Source: Nocardia fluminea (GTDB lineage: Bacteria; Actinomycetota; Actinomycetes; Mycobacteriales; Mycobacteriaceae). Taken from it: DNA of 64,000 bases. The DNA lies in assembly GCF_002846365.1 (NCBI RefSeq), contig NZ_PJMW01000002.1:3658001-3722000 (forward strand), read 5' to 3'. Positions 20,564 through 31,027 of this stretch are shown here, piece after piece. The position numbers and the translations under genes are program-made. How positions within the stretch are numbered: the first letter of the stretch is position 1; the number at the start of each line of letters is the position of its first letter. Below the pieces are notes generated by a model. It was not told the DNA's origin and made no database searches. It worked only from the letters and a program-made list of their open reading frames with translations.

Positions 20564-23500
20564 ATGTTCTCGAAAGTCTTGGTCGCAAATCGTGGTGAGA
20601 TCGCTATCCGTGCCTTTCGCGCGGCCTACGAACTCGGCATCGGAACGGTCGCGGTGTTCCCGTACGAGGATCGCAATTCCGTCCATCGCCTGAAGGCGGC
20701 CGAGTCCTACCAGATCGGCGAAGAGGGTCATCCCGTTCGCGCGTATCTGTCGATCGAGGCCATCATTGACGCAGCGGTGGCCGCGGGCGCCGACGCGATC
20801 TACCCCGGCTACGGCTTCCTGTCGGAGAACCCCGACCTCGCCGCGGCCTGCGCCGCCGAGGGCATCACGTTCATCGGCCCCACCGCCGAGATCCTCGAGA
20901 TGGCGGGCAACAAGGCCACGGCCATCGCGGCGGCGAAGGCAGCCGGGCTGCCGACGCTGAAGTCCAGCGAGCCCTCGGCCGATATCGACGAATTGCTCAC
21001 CGCCTCGGCCGAACTCGAATACCCGATCTTCGTCAAGGCCGTCGCCGGTGGTGGTGGTCGTGGCATGCGCCGCGTCGCCGCGCCCGAGCAGTTGCGTGAG
21101 TCGATCGAAGCCGCCTCGCGCGAAGCGGAATCGGCGTTCGGCGATCCGACGGTGTTCCTCGAACAGGCGGTGGTGAACCCGCGCCATATCGAGGTGCAGA
21201 TCCTGGCCGACCAGCACGGCAATGTCATGCACCTGTTCGAGCGGGACTGTTCGCTGCAGCGGCGCCACCAGAAGGTGATCGAGCTCGCGCCCGCCCCGAA
21301 CCTGTCGCCCGAACTGCGCGAGCGCATCTGCGCCGACGCGGTGGCCTTCGCCCGCCAGATCGGCTACATCAACGCGGGCACCGTGGAGTTCCTGCTCGAC
21401 GAGCGCGGCAACCACGTGTTCATCGAGATGAACCCGCGCATCCAGGTGGAGCACACGGTCACCGAGGAGATCACCGACGTCGACCTGGTGCAGTCGCAGC
21501 TGCGCATCGCGGCGGGTGAATCCCTCGCCGACCTGGGCCTGAGCCAGGAGACGGTGCAGATCCGTGGCGCCGCCCTGCAGTGCCGCATCACCACCGAGGA
21601 CCCGGCCAACGGCTTCCGTCCCGACACCGGCCGCATCACCGCCTACCGCACCCCCGGCGGCGCGGGCATCCGCCTCGACGGTGGCGCGAACCTCGGCGCC
21701 GAGATCGGCGCCTACTTCGACTCGATGCTGGTGAAGCTCACCTGCCGTGGTCGTGACCTGCCCGCCGCCGCTGCTCGCGCCCAGCGCGCGCTGGCCGAGT
21801 TCCGCATCCGTGGCGTGACGACCAACATCCCGTTCCTGCTGTCGGTGCTCGACGACCCCGATTTCCAGGCCGGGCGGGTGACCACGTCGTTCATCGACGA
21901 GCGTCCCGAACTGCTCACTTCGCGAGGGTCGGCCGACCGCGGCACCAAGATCCTGACCTATCTGGCCGACGTCACCGTCAACAAGCCCAACGGCGACCGC
22001 CCCACCACGGTGTACCCCTACGACAAGCTCCCCGCCGTCGACCTCACGCTGCCGCCGCCGGACGGTTCGCGTCAGCGTCTGCTCGCCCTCGGACCGGACG
22101 GTTTCGCGAAGGCGCTGCGCGAGCAGACGGCGCTCGGCGTCACCGACACCACCTTCCGTGACGCGCACCAGTCGCTGCTGGCGACCCGGGTCCGCACCAA
22201 CGGTCTGCTCGGTGTGGCGGGGCACGTCGCGCGGCTGACCCCCGAACTGCTCTCGATCGAAGCCTGGGGCGGGGCGACCTACGATGTGGCACTGCGGTTC
22301 CTGCACGAGGACCCGTGGGAGCGCCTGGCCGCGCTGCGCGAAGCCGTGCCGAACATCTGCTTGCAGATGCTGCTGCGCGGTCGTAACACCGTCGGCTACA
22401 CGCCCTACCCCGAACAGGTCACGCGCGCTTTCGTGTCCGAGGCCGCCACCACCGGTATCGACATCTTCCGCATCTTCGACGCGCTCAACAACGTCGACCA
22501 GATGCGCCCGGCGATCGACGCGGTTCGCGAAACCGGTACCGCCGTAGCCGAAGTCGCGCTCAGCTACACCGGCGACCTGCTCGACCCGAACGAATCGCTC
22601 TACACCCTGGACTACTACCTGAAGCTGGCCGAACAGATCGTCGACGCCGGCGCGCACGTCCTCGCGATCAAGGACATGGCCGGTCTGCTGCGCGCGCCCG
22701 CCGCCGCGAAACTCGTCACCGCGCTGCGCAGTAACTTCGATCTGCCGGTGCACGTGCACACCCACGACACCCCCGGTGGACAGCTGGCCACCTACCTGGC
22801 GGCGTGGCAGGCCGGGGCCGACGCGGTCGACGGCGCGTCCGCGGCGATGGCGGGCACCACCTCGCAGCCCGCGCTGTCGGCGATCGTGGCCGCCAGTGCG
22901 CACACCGACCGCGACACCGGCCTGAACCTGCAGAATGTCTGCGATCTGGAGCCGTACTGGGAGGCCCTGCGCAAGGTCTACGCGCCGTTCGAGTCGGGTC
23001 TGCCCGCGCCGACCGGCCGCGTGTACACCCACGAGATCCCGGGTGGTCAGCTGTCGAACCTGCGTCAGCAGGCGATCGCGCTCGGTCTGGGCGACCGGTT
23101 CGAAGAGGTCGAGGCCAAGTACGCGGCCGCCGACCGGCTGCTGGGTCGCCTGATCAAGGTGACCCCGTCGTCGAAGGTCGTCGGTGACCTCGCGCTCGCC
23201 CTGGTCGGCACCGGTGTCGATATCGAGGACTTCGCCGCCGATCCCGGCCGCTACGACATCCCCGATTCGGTGATCGGTTTCCTGCGCGGCGAGCTCGGCA
23301 CCCCGGCAGGCGGCTGGCCGGAGCCGTTCCGCAGCAAGGCGCTGGCCGGGCGCAACGAACCCAAGCCGGAGACCCCGCTGAGCCCGGCGGATCAGAAGGC
23401 CCTCGACGGCTCGTCCGACGAGCGTCGCGCCACGCTGAACCGGCTGCTGTTCCCCGGCCCGACCGCCGAGTTCAACGCCCACCGCGAGAAGTACGGCGAC

Positions 23501-23962
23501 ACCACCGGGCTGTCGGAGAACCAGTTCTTCTACGGCCTGCGCCGCGGCGAGGAGCACCGCGTGCAGCTGGAGAAGGGCGTCACCCTGCTCATCGGCCTCG
23601 AGGCGATCTCCGAGCCCGACGAGAAGGGCATGCGCACGGTGATGTGCATCATGAACGGGCAGTTGCGCCCGGTCGCGGTGCGTGATCGGTCCGTCGCCTC
23701 CGAGGTACCGGCTGCGGAGAAGGCCGACAAGAACAACGCGGGCCATATCGCGGCACCGTTCGCCGGTGTGGTCACCCTGGCCGTGTCGGAGGGCGACGAG
23801 ATCCACGCGGGCGACACCGTCGGCACCATCGAGGCGATGAAGATGGAAGCGGCCATCACCGCGCCGCGCGGTGGCGTGGTCGGCCGGATCGCGACCACCA
23901 AGGTGGCCCAGGTCGAGGGCGGCGACCTGCTGGTGGAACTGGTCGCACGCGAGTCGGAATGA
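20564..23962 (+). CDS. pyc: Pyruvate carboxylase
   Basis: 1132 aa, full-length single-chain enzyme making oxaloacetate from pyruvate, bicarbonate and ATP. Domains: biotin carboxylase (about 1-460, GGGGRGMR, EMNPRIQVEHTVTEEITD), carboxyltransferase (about 530-800, TTFRDAHQSLLATRVR, DTPGGQ), allosteric linker, and biotinyl domain with biotinylation motif EAMKMEA (Lys1093). ATG 20564 begins FSKVLVANRGEIA. It is divergent from the metE leader. rsmD overlaps its stop by 4 nt. Confidence 0.97.
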   Translation: MFSKVLVANRGEIAIRAFRAAYELGIGTVAVFPYEDRNSVHRLKAAESYQIGEEGHPVRAYLSIEAIIDAAVAAGADAIYPGYGFLSENPDLAAACAAEGITFIGPTAEILEMAGNKATAIAAAKAAGLPTLKSSEPSADIDELLTASAELEYPIFVKAVAGGGGRGMRRVAAPEQLRESIEAASREAESAFGDPTVFLEQAVVNPRHIEVQILADQHGNVMHLFERDCSLQRRHQKVIELAPAPNLSPELRERICADAVAFARQIGYINAGTVEFLLDERGNHVFIEMNPRIQVEHTVTEEITDVDLVQSQLRIAAGESLADLGLSQETVQIRGAALQCRITTEDPANGFRPDTGRITAYRTPGGAGIRLDGGANLGAEIGAYFDSMLVKLTCRGRDLPAAAARAQRALAEFRIRGVTTNIPFLLSVLDDPDFQAGRVTTSFIDERPELLTSRGSADRGTKILTYLADVTVNKPNGDRPTTVYPYDKLPAVDLTLPPPDGSRQRLLALGPDGFAKALREQTALGVTDTTFRDAHQSLLATRVRTNGLLGVAGHVARLTPELLSIEAWGGATYDVALRFLHEDPWERLAALREAVPNICLQMLLRGRNTVGYTPYPEQVTRAFVSEAATTGIDIFRIFDALNNVDQMRPAIDAVRETGTAVAEVALSYTGDLLDPNESLYTLDYYLKLAEQIVDAGAHVLAIKDMAGLLRAPAAAKLVTALRSNFDLPVHVHTHDTPGGQLATYLAAWQAGADAVDGASAAMAGTTSQPALSAIVAASAHTDRDTGLNLQNVCDLEPYWEALRKVYAPFESGLPAPTGRVYTHEIPGGQLSNLRQQAIALGLGDRFEEVEAKYAAADRLLGRLIKVTPSSKVVGDLALALVGTGVDIEDFAADPGRYDIPDSVIGFLRGELGTPAGGWPEPFRSKALAGRNEPKPETPLSPADQKALDGSSDERRATLNRLLFPGPTAEFNAHREKYGDTTGLSENQFFYGLRRGEEHRVQLEKGVTLLIGLEAISEPDEKGMRTVMCIMNGQLRPVAVRDRSVASEVPAAEKADKNNAGHIAAPFAGVVTLAVSEGDEIHAGDTVGTIEAMKMEAAITAPRGGVVGRIATTKVAQVEGGDLLVELVARESE

Positions 23963-24522
23963 CACGCATCGTCGCGGGTGTGGCGGGCGGGCGGCGCTTG
24001 AAGGTGCCGCCCGCCGGTACCCGGCCCACCTCCGATCGGGTGCGGGAAGCGCTGTTCAGCGCGATCGACGCCCGCCTCGATCTGGACGGGACGCTGGTCC
24101 TCGACCTGTACGCGGGCTCGGGCGCGCTGGGGTTGGAAGCGCTCTCGCGCGGGGCCGAGCGGGCCCTGCTCGTCGAATCCGACCGCAAGGCCGGTGAGGT
24201 GGTGCGCGCCAATATCGCCGAACTCGGTCTGCCCGGTGCCGAACTGCGGCTCGGCAGTGTGGCCTCGGTGCTGAAGCAGGCCGCGCCGAGGGCCTACGAC
24301 GTGGTGTTCTCGGATCCGCCCTACGACGTGAGCACCGAGGACGTGATCGCCGACCTCACCGCGCTCGCGCACAACGGCTGGCTCGCGCCGGAAGCGCTGG
24401 TGGTGGTGGAACGGTCCAGTCGGTCACCCGAGATCACCTGGCCCGCAGGCTATGTGGCGTTGAAGACACGCAAGTACGGGGAGACCAGAGTCGAGCTCGC
24501 CGAATTCGGTGCTAGCGTCTGA
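23959..24522 (+). CDS. rsmD: 16S rRNA (guanine(966)-N(2))-methyltransferase
   Basis: 187 aa. The SAM-binding motif VLDLYAGSGALGLEAL and catalytic SDPPY are intact, with the family N-terminus RIVAGVAGGRRLKVPP. It methylates G966 of 16S rRNA. It is translationally coupled to pyc (ATGA) and followed 3 nt later by coaD; rsmD-coaD is a widespread pair. Confidence 0.95.
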   Translation: MTRIVAGVAGGRRLKVPPAGTRPTSDRVREALFSAIDARLDLDGTLVLDLYAGSGALGLEALSRGAERALLVESDRKAGEVVRANIAELGLPGAELRLGSVASVLKQAAPRAYDVVFSDPPYDVSTEDVIADLTALAHNGWLAPEALVVVERSSRSPEITWPAGYVALKTRKYGETRVELAEFGASV

Positions 24523-24525
24523 GCT

Positions 24526-25011
24526 ATGGCTGCAGCTCTGTGCCCCGGCTCCTTCGACCCGGTCACCAACGGTCACCTCGACGTGTTCGCTCGCGCGGCC
24601 GCCCAGTTCGACGAGGTGATCATCACCGTCAACGTGAACCCCAAGAAGCAGGGCATGTTCACCGTCGAGGAGCGCATGGAACTGCTGCGCGAATCCGTGT
24701 CGCACCTGCCGAACGTGCGTGTGGCCTCCTGGCAGGGTCTCACGGTGGACTTCGCCAAGCAGGAGGGCATCAGCGCGATCGTCAAGGGTCTGCGCGACGC
24801 GGGCGACTTCGGCTACGAACTCCAGATGGCCCAGATGAACCACAAACTGGCCGGCGTCGACACCTTCTTCATCGCCACCAACCCGTCCCTGAGCTTCCTG
24901 TCCAGCTCGCTGGTCAAGGAAGTGGCGGCCTACGGCGGCGACGTGAGCGACATGCTCCCGCCTGCCGTGCACAAGCGGCTGCTGGACCGCCTCGCGGAAC
25001 GTCAGGGCTAG
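24526..25011 (+). CDS. coaD: Phosphopantetheine adenylyltransferase
   Basis: 161 aa, normal length. Catalyses the fourth step of coenzyme A synthesis. The nucleotidyltransferase motif [17 protein letters not shown] and the C-terminal [14 protein letters not shown] are complete. Its end overlaps the convergent gtrA gene by 4 nt. Confidence 0.97.
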   Translation: MAAALCPGSFDPVTNGHLDVFARAAAQFDEVIITVNVNPKKQGMFTVEERMELLRESVSHLPNVRVASWQGLTVDFAKQEGISAIVKGLRDAGDFGYELQMAQMNHKLAGVDTFFIATNPSLSFLSSSLVKEVAAYGGDVSDMLPPAVHKRLLDRLAERQG

Positions 25012-25553
25012 GAAGTCGCGGGCAGGCGGAACAAGCCGCGCAAGGCGAGGAAGCGCAAACCGCCGACCGCCGCGGTGATGGCGAGGACCGTCAGCGCCTG
25101 CGTGATGTCGCCGAGGCCGGGTGCCCAGAAATCCAGGCCGGCCAGGCACGCGGTCGTGATCGCGAGTCCGATCAGCGCGATCCCGCCACCTTCCCACTGC
25201 GCGGTGAACCAGGTGACCCGGTCGGTGGCGTGGAACGTGAGCTGACGGTGGAACTCGTTGGCGATGATCGTGCTGACCACCGAGCCGGCCACATTGGCGA
25301 CCAGAGGGCCGATGCTGTGCATGGCGAAGAACAGCAGCACATAGGCGATATTGCTGGACCCGCCCACGAGGGCGAAGCGGAAGAGCTGGGGGAGCGCGTG
25401 ATCGCCGCGCAGGTACGTGAGCGCGCCCTCGAACTGCGGGCGCAGCGCGGGTGCGACTTCACTCGGTGTCACCACGGGGAACGGACCGGTCCAGGGAGTG
25501 AACATGCCCGCGACGTGCGACACCGGACTCCGTGGGGTTTCCAGGAGGGTCAT
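25008..25553 (-). CDS. GtrA-family integral membrane protein
   Basis: 181 aa from ATG 25553 (MTLLETP); a start at 25595 is less likely. Four hydrophobic segments match the GtrA fold, starting at [19 protein letters not shown]. GtrA proteins are linked to translocating lipid-linked sugars for cell-surface glycans. The ~60-residue N-terminal extension is unusual for this short family. No partner glycosyltransferase is adjacent. Confidence 0.85.
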   Translation of the reverse strand: MTLLETPRSPVSHVAGMFTPWTGPFPVVTPSEVAPALRPQFEGALTYLRGDHALPQLFRFALVGGSSNIAYVLLFFAMHSIGPLVANVAGSVVSTIIANEFHRQLTFHATDRVTWFTAQWEGGGIALIGLAITTACLAGLDFWAPGLGDITQALTVLAITAAVGGLRFLALRGLFRLPATS

Positions 25554-25805
25554 GTTCGACTCCGATCCCAAATGAACAGACGTCGAGGAGTACAACAGCG
25601 AAAAGGTTGCGGTGCTTCCCGGCGGACGGCGTTGTCGTGCCTACCGATGGTAGCCGAAGTGGAGGGCTGCACTCCACTTGATATCTGTGCGATCTTGGAC
25701 ACTGTCGCGACACACCGCGCCGACATTCGGCACAGCCGCCCCGGACAGGCACACTGGGCGTCGGCGGTAGTGGTTTCGCCGTGAGTCCGCAGGAGGGTAG
25801 TGAGC

Positions 25806-26579
25806 ATGTATCGCGTATTCGAAGCACTCGACGAACTGGTCGCCATCGTCGAAGAGGCGCGCGGCATTCCGCCGACCCGCAGCTGCATCGTGCCGCGCGG
25901 CGACGTCCTCGAGCTGCTCGACGACGTCCGCGACGCGCTACCCGGTGAACTCGACGACGCCCAGGATGTCCTCGATCACCGCGACAAGATCGTCGGCGAC
26001 GCCCGCAGCGGCGCCGAGACGACCGTCACCGCCGCCAACGAGCTGGCGCGCGACACCGTCGACACGGCCCGCGCCGAAGCCGATCGCATTCTCGCCGACG
26101 CCAAGGAACACGCCGACCGGATGGTCGCCGAGGCCACCGCCCACGCCGACCGCCTGGTGACGTCCGCCCAGGCCGAGGCCGATCAGATCGTCGCCGACGG
26201 CAACGCCGAATACGACGAGCTCACCAGTCGCGCCCAGATCGACGCCGACCGGGCCATCGAAGCGGGCAAAGCCTCCTACGAGCGTTCGGTCGCCGATGGC
26301 AAGGCCGAACAGGCCCGCCTCGTCGCGCAGACCGAGGTGGTGCGCGTCGCGCACGCCGAGTCCGCCCGCCTGATCGACGAGGCGCAGGCCGAGTCGGACC
26401 GGGTGCGCACCGAATGCGACGACTACGTCGACGAGCAGATGGCCGATTTCGGCAACAGGCTCGCGTCGATGGAGGAGACGCTCAACACCACCCGGCGCTC
26501 GATCACCCGTGGCCGCCAGCAGATGCGCGGCGCACCGGCCGCCGAATACCCGGAATACGCTGCTGACCACCGGCGCTGA
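25806..26579 (+). CDS. sepIVA: SepIVA-type DivIVA-domain division/septation protein
   Basis: 257 aa. The N-terminus MYRVFEALDELVAIVEEARG, PRGDVLELLDDVRDALPGELDDAQDVLD is the SepIVA signature known from mycobacteria (Rv2927c). The rest is a long coiled coil with Ala/Asp/Glu repeats (ADRMVAEATAHADRLV and the like). SepIVA acts in septation and polar envelope synthesis. ATG 25806 is 9 nt after AGGAGG; a GTG at 25800 lies too close to it. Confidence 0.92.
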   Translation: MYRVFEALDELVAIVEEARGIPPTRSCIVPRGDVLELLDDVRDALPGELDDAQDVLDHRDKIVGDARSGAETTVTAANELARDTVDTARAEADRILADAKEHADRMVAEATAHADRLVTSAQAEADQIVADGNAEYDELTSRAQIDADRAIEAGKASYERSVADGKAEQARLVAQTEVVRVAHAESARLIDEAQAESDRVRTECDDYVDEQMADFGNRLASMEETLNTTRRSITRGRQQMRGAPAAEYPEYAADHRR

Positions 26580-26682
26580 GCGCCGTCGGCGCCGAGTGCG
26601 CGTTTTGAGTTCCGGCGGGTTCCTGCCGTACTGTGGAGTGGTTGCCCATCATCCCCTCGACGGTAAGTGAGAATTTTCCGTG

Positions 26683-27288
26683 ATGTCCGCCGGTTCCGGT
26701 TCGTCCGCGCGTCCACGCAAGACCAGTGGTCCTGTGTCGGAGGCGGGCTTCGTGCTGGATGTCCGCAATCTCGGCCGTCGGCCGGGAACCATGCGGGAGC
26801 TGCGGCGCACGGTCACCGACCACGAGCGGCTGGGTCTCGACCTGATCGCCATCCCGGCCGATGCCGAGGTGGAACTCGACCTGCAACTGCAGGCGGTCTC
26901 GGAAGGTGTGCTGATCACCGGCACGGCGTCCGGGCCGACGGCCGGGGAGTGCTCGCGCTGCCTCGAACCGTTCGAAGACCGGGTGGAGATTCGTCTGACG
27001 GAGCTGTTCGCCTACCCGGACAGCAACACCGAGAAGACGACCGAGGACGCCGAGGTCTACCGCATGGAAGACGACCTCGTCGACCTCGAGCCGGTGATCC
27101 TCGACGCCATCGGGCTGGAGCTTCCGCTGCAGCCGCTGTGCTCGCCGGACTGCGCGGGCCTGTGCCCCGAGTGCGGTGTGCGGATGGCGATTGCGGGTCC
27201 TGATCATGGGCATGAGATACTGGACCCTCGCTGGGCGAAGTTGGCGAATTTCGCCACTGACGAGCCCGGTACCGGCGACCCCGCCTGA
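26683..27288 (+). CDS. DUF177/YceD family protein
   Basis: 201 aa. Four cysteines fall in CSRCLEPF and CSPDCAGLCPECG, the family's metal-like sites. The gene lies before rpmF and rnc, as in most actinobacteria. YceD-type proteins are linked to 23S rRNA processing and L32/ribosome assembly; that role is inferred from family and context. GTG 26680 directly precedes ATG 26683. Confidence 0.88.
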   Translation: MSAGSGSSARPRKTSGPVSEAGFVLDVRNLGRRPGTMRELRRTVTDHERLGLDLIAIPADAEVELDLQLQAVSEGVLITGTASGPTAGECSRCLEPFEDRVEIRLTELFAYPDSNTEKTTEDAEVYRMEDDLVDLEPVILDAIGLELPLQPLCSPDCAGLCPECGVRMAIAGPDHGHEILDPRWAKLANFATDEPGTGDPA

Positions 27289-27368
27289 GGGTTCCACCAC
27301 CAAGACCAAACCGCTGCCGCGGCATCTGATGCCGGTGTAGTCAGCGAAAACCAAGAGGAGAAGTAGCC

Positions 27369-27551
27369 GTGGCTGTTCCCAAGCGTCGGATGTCGCGTTC
27401 CAACACCCGGTCGCGGCGCAGCCAGTGGAAGGCCACCGCGCCGACCCTGGTCACCTGCCCGAACCGCGCGTGTGGTGAGAAGACCCTCCCGCACATCGCG
27501 TGCCCGTCCTGCGGCACCTACAAGGGCCGCCAGGTCACCTCTGCAGTCTGA
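27369..27551 (+). CDS. rpmF: 50S ribosomal protein L32
   Basis: 60 aa, starting [20 protein letters not shown]. It keeps the zinc-finger cysteines (CPNRAC, CPSC), so it is the C+ form. The start is GTG 27369, with GAGGAG upstream. It lies between the DUF177 gene and rnc, the conserved order. Confidence 0.97.
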   Translation: MAVPKRRMSRSNTRSRRSQWKATAPTLVTCPNRACGEKTLPHIACPSCGTYKGRQVTSAV

Positions 27552-27575
27552 TCGTTGTAGATCATTCCTAGCAAC

Positions 27576-28307
27576 GTGACAGCCAGTAAAGACAATGTGG
27601 GCGCGGCGGATCACGCCAGCCTGCTCACCGCCCTCGGTGTCGACGTACGACCGGAGCTTCTGCGCCTAGCGCTGACGCACCGGTCGTACGCGTACGAGAA
27701 CGGCGGTTTGCCGACCAACGAGCGCCTGGAATTCCTCGGCGACTCGGTACTCGGCCTCAGCATCACCGAGCGCCTGTATACCGAGCATCCGGAGAAATCC
27801 GAAGGTGAGCTCGCGAAACTGCGCGCCAGCGTGGTGAACATGCACGCGCTCGCCGAGGTGGCGCGTGGTCTCGGCGACGGTGGACTCGGCCAGTATCTGC
27901 TGCTCGGTAAGGGCGAAGAGCTCACCGGCGGTCGCGACAAGCCGAGCATTCTCGCCGACGGCATGGAATCGCTGCTCGGTGCGGTGCACCTCGAGCACGG
28001 CATCGAAACCGCGCGCGGTGTGGTGCTGCGGCTGTTCGCCGAGCTGCTCGAGCGTGGGCCCCGCATGGGCGCCGGTCTCGACTGGAAGACCAGCTTGCAG
28101 GAGCTCACCGCCGAACGCGGTCTCGGCGTGCCCGCCTACGAGATCACCTCCACCGGACCGGACCACAACAAGGAGTTCACCGCCACCACGGTGATCGCCG
28201 GTGTTCCGTACGGTTCCGGCGTGGGTCGCTCGAAGAAGGAAGCCGAGCAGAAAGCCGCCGGTACCGCGTACAAGGCATTGACCGCCGAATCCGCAGACAA
28301 GGCGTGA
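27576..28307 (+). CDS. rnc: Ribonuclease III
   Basis: 243 aa. The catalytic signature [14 protein letters not shown] is followed by [16 protein letters not shown] (second metal site) and a C-terminal double-stranded-RNA-binding domain from about residue 165 ([14 protein letters not shown]). It processes rRNA precursors and cleaves structured RNA. GTG start, 24 nt after rpmF. Confidence 0.97.
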   Translation: MTASKDNVGAADHASLLTALGVDVRPELLRLALTHRSYAYENGGLPTNERLEFLGDSVLGLSITERLYTEHPEKSEGELAKLRASVVNMHALAEVARGLGDGGLGQYLLLGKGEELTGGRDKPSILADGMESLLGAVHLEHGIETARGVVLRLFAELLERGPRMGAGLDWKTSLQELTAERGLGVPAYEITSTGPDHNKEFTATTVIAGVPYGSGVGRSKKEAEQKAAGTAYKALTAESADKA

Positions 28308-28384
28308 CCACGGCGGGCCGGAGGCGGCAGCGAAGCGTAACCACGCAGGCCCTCGCGGGCACGCCCGAGAAGGCTGCCTGAGCC

Positions 28385-29245
28385 GTGCCCGAACTGCCCG
28401 AGGTCGAGGTCGTTCGTCGCGGTCTCGCCGAGCACGCCGTCGGCAGGGCCATCGATACCGTCACCGTCACCCACCCGCGAGCCGTGCGCAGGCACCTCGC
28501 GGGTGGTGCTGATCTGGCGGCGAGGCTCACCGGGTTGCGGATCGACTCCGCGCAGCGTCGCGGGAAGTACCTCTGGCTCACCTTCGACGAGCCCGGCACC
28601 GCACTCGTCGTGCACTTGGGCATGAGCGGTCAGATGCTCGTGCAGCCCGCCCACGCCCCTGTCGAGAAACACGCGCACATCCGGGCCGTGCTCGGTGACG
28701 GCGCCGAGTTGCGATTCGTCGATCAGCGCACCTTCGGCGGCTGGGCCCTGGCCGACCTCGTCGAGGTGAACGGCACCGTGGTACCCGATTCCGTGGCTCA
28801 TATCGCCCGCGATCCCCTCGACCCGTTGTTCGACCGCGAAGCCGTGGTCGCGGCGATCCGCGCCAAGCACACCGAGATCAAACGGGTGCTGCTCGACCAG
28901 ACGGTGATCTCGGGGATCGGCAACATCTACGCCGACGAGGCGCTGTGGCGGGCCGGCCTGCACGGCACCCGCGTGGCCGCCGACCTCACTCGCCCGGTGG
29001 TGCGCACCCTGCTCGACGGGGTCACCGCGGTCATGACCGAAGCGCTGGCCGTCGGTGGCACCTCCTTCGACGCCCTGTACGTGAATGTGAACGGCGAATC
29101 CGGCTATTTCTCCCGGTCACTGGCCGCTTACGGGCGCGAGGACCAACCGTGCGACCGGTGCGCGACGTTGCTGGTGCGGGAACAATTCATGAATCGGTCG
29201 TCGTTTTCCTGTCCGAAGTGTCAACGGAAGCCGCGCCGCCGCTGA
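28385..29245 (+). CDS. mutM: Formamidopyrimidine-DNA glycosylase
   Basis: 286 aa. The mature N-terminus [13 protein letters not shown] carries the catalytic Pro and Glu. The helix-two-turn-helix [16 protein letters not shown] and the C-terminal zinc finger (CDRC...CPKC) are intact. It removes 8-oxoguanine and FaPy, complementing MutT1 in this window. The GTG start falls 77 nt after rnc, matching the mycobacterial order. Confidence 0.96.
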   Translation: MPELPEVEVVRRGLAEHAVGRAIDTVTVTHPRAVRRHLAGGADLAARLTGLRIDSAQRRGKYLWLTFDEPGTALVVHLGMSGQMLVQPAHAPVEKHAHIRAVLGDGAELRFVDQRTFGGWALADLVEVNGTVVPDSVAHIARDPLDPLFDREAVVAAIRAKHTEIKRVLLDQTVISGIGNIYADEALWRAGLHGTRVAADLTRPVVRTLLDGVTAVMTEALAVGGTSFDALYVNVNGESGYFSRSLAAYGREDQPCDRCATLLVREQFMNRSSFSCPKCQRKPRRR

Positions 29246-29309
29246 TCGCGGCACGCTAACGTTTCCCCTGACAGGTCGTGACAGACCGGGTCCGTGCAGG
29301 GAGGACGTT

Positions 29310-29891
29310 ATGCGCAAGCTGACCTATTTCGTGGCATCGACAATCGACGGTTTCATCGCCGCCGAGGACGGAACGCTGGACTTCTTCCCGGTAGGCGGTG
29401 ATCACGGGCCCGCGATCATCTCGCAATACCCGGAAACCCTGCCCACCAAGGTGCGCGAGGCGCGCGGCATCGCGGCGGGCAACATCTACTTCGACACCGT
29501 GATCATGGGCCGCAAGACCCACGATTTCGGGGTACGCACCGGCACCGCCAGCCCGTACGAGCACCTGCGTCAGTACGTGGTGTCCACGACGCTGCCCGAA
29601 GCGCCCGCGCCCGGGGTGGAACTGATCGCCGAGGATCCGGTGGCCGCGGTACGCGAGCTCAAACGCGAAGACGGCTTGGGGATCTGGCTCTGCGGTGGCG
29701 GTGAACTGGCACAGGCAGTGCTGCCCGAGATCGACCAGGTGTTCCTGAAACTGCACCCGGTGGTACTGGGTACCGGCAGACCGCTGTTCGGCGGCGGGGC
29801 GAAACTGCCCGCGCCGGAACGGTTCCGGGTGATCACCAGCCGGGTGTACGCCGACGGGGTCGCGTTCCTCAAGTACGGCCGGATCAAGTAG
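29310..29891 (+). CDS. Dihydrofolate reductase-family (RibD C-terminal) protein
   Basis: 193 aa. The start RKLTYFVASTIDGFIA, the middle VIMGRKTHDFG and WLCGGGELAQAVLP are typical of RibD_C/DfrA-like reductases of unknown substrate. True folate reduction cannot be assumed. ATG 29310; the next gene begins 5 nt after its stop. Confidence 0.85.
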   Translation: MRKLTYFVASTIDGFIAAEDGTLDFFPVGGDHGPAIISQYPETLPTKVREARGIAAGNIYFDTVIMGRKTHDFGVRTGTASPYEHLRQYVVSTTLPEAPAPGVELIAEDPVAAVRELKREDGLGIWLCGGGELAQAVLPEIDQVFLKLHPVVLGTGRPLFGGGAKLPAPERFRVITSRVYADGVAFLKYGRIK

Positions 29892-29896
29892 CCGCG

Positions 29897-30934
29897 ATGG
29901 CTGCGGCGGCAAGTCCGGGTCCGGTGGCGGCGCTGCGCGAGGTCGGGTTCTGGCTCGAACGCAGTCGCGCCGAGACGCACCGGGTGAAGGCGTACCGCCG
30001 CGCCGCCGATGTCGTCGACGGGCTCGCCGGCGACGAGTTCGCCAGGCGCGCCCGCGAACACAGCTGGCGGGAACTCGCCGGGATCGGGCCCAAGACCGCG
30101 GCCATCATCGAACAGGCCTGTGCCGGTGAGGTCCCCGGCTACCTCGCCCAGCTGCGTAGCGAGGCGAAGCCGATCGCCCCCGCGGGCGAGGAACTGCGCG
30201 CCGCGCTGCGTGGTGACCTGCACACCCACTCGGACTGGTCCGACGGGGGAAGCCCGATCGCCGAGATGATGGCCGTCGCGGCCGCGCTCGGCCACGAATA
30301 CTGTGCGCTGACAGACCATTCGCCGCGCCTCAAGGTCGCCAACGGCCTGTCCGCCGACCGGTTGCTGCGCCAACTCGACGTGATCGCCGAACTCAACGAG
30401 CAGATGGCGCCGTTCCGGATCCTCACCGGGATCGAGGTCGACATCCTCGACGACGGCACCCTCGACCAGCGCGCCGATCTACTCGAACGTCTGGATGTCG
30501 TTGTCGCCAGCGTGCACTGGCACCTGCGCGACGACCGCGACACCATGACCAAACGGATGGTCTACGCCGTCGCCAACCCCCATGTCGACATCTTGGGCCA
30601 CTGCACCGGCCGCCTCGTCGAAGGGTCTCGCGGCACCCGCCCCGAGTCGACGTTCGACGCCGAACTCGTCTTCGAAGCCTGCCGCCGCTACGGCACCGCC
30701 GTCGAGATCAACAGCCGCCCCGAACGCCGTGATCCACCTGGACGTTTGATCGAGCTGGCAGTCGAGATGGACTGCGTGTTCTCCATCGACACCGACGCGC
30801 ACGCGCCGGGTCAGTTGGACTGGCAGGGGTACGGATGCGAGCGGGCGCTGGCACACGGGGTGACGGCCGAGAAGGTGATCGACACCTGGCCGGTCGAGGA
30901 GTTGCTCGCCTGGTGTTCGGAATCGAACGGGTGA
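29897..30934 (+). CDS. PHP-domain phosphoesterase with helix-hairpin-helix N-terminus
   Basis: 345 aa. Residues about 10-80 form a PolX-like HhH region (VKAYRRAADVV; LAGIGPKTAAIIEQA). From about residue 105 the PHP domain has its metal ligands: DLHTHSDWSDG, LTDHS, GIEVDI, SVHWHL and FSIDTDAH. The layout equals the C-terminal part of family X DNA polymerases without the polymerase core. It may be a DNA-repair 3' phosphoesterase/exonuclease or a histidinol-phosphatase-like enzyme. Confidence 0.83.
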   Translation: MAAAASPGPVAALREVGFWLERSRAETHRVKAYRRAADVVDGLAGDEFARRAREHSWRELAGIGPKTAAIIEQACAGEVPGYLAQLRSEAKPIAPAGEELRAALRGDLHTHSDWSDGGSPIAEMMAVAAALGHEYCALTDHSPRLKVANGLSADRLLRQLDVIAELNEQMAPFRILTGIEVDILDDGTLDQRADLLERLDVVVASVHWHLRDDRDTMTKRMVYAVANPHVDILGHCTGRLVEGSRGTRPESTFDAELVFEACRRYGTAVEINSRPERRDPPGRLIELAVEMDCVFSIDTDAHAPGQLDWQGYGCERALAHGVTAEKVIDTWPVEELLAWCSESNG

Positions 30935-31027
30935 AGTCTTGCCCAACAACTGATTTCGATATCTGATCCGCCGAATCCCACCTGGTACACATCAACTCGC
31001 TGATCGAATGGTCGAGTGGGGGATCAG

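Noticed and set aside
20015..23965. 1316-codon minus-strand open frame
   Set aside because: It is antisense to pyruvate carboxylase, with low-complexity His/Arg/Gly-rich sequence typical of high-GC shadow frames.
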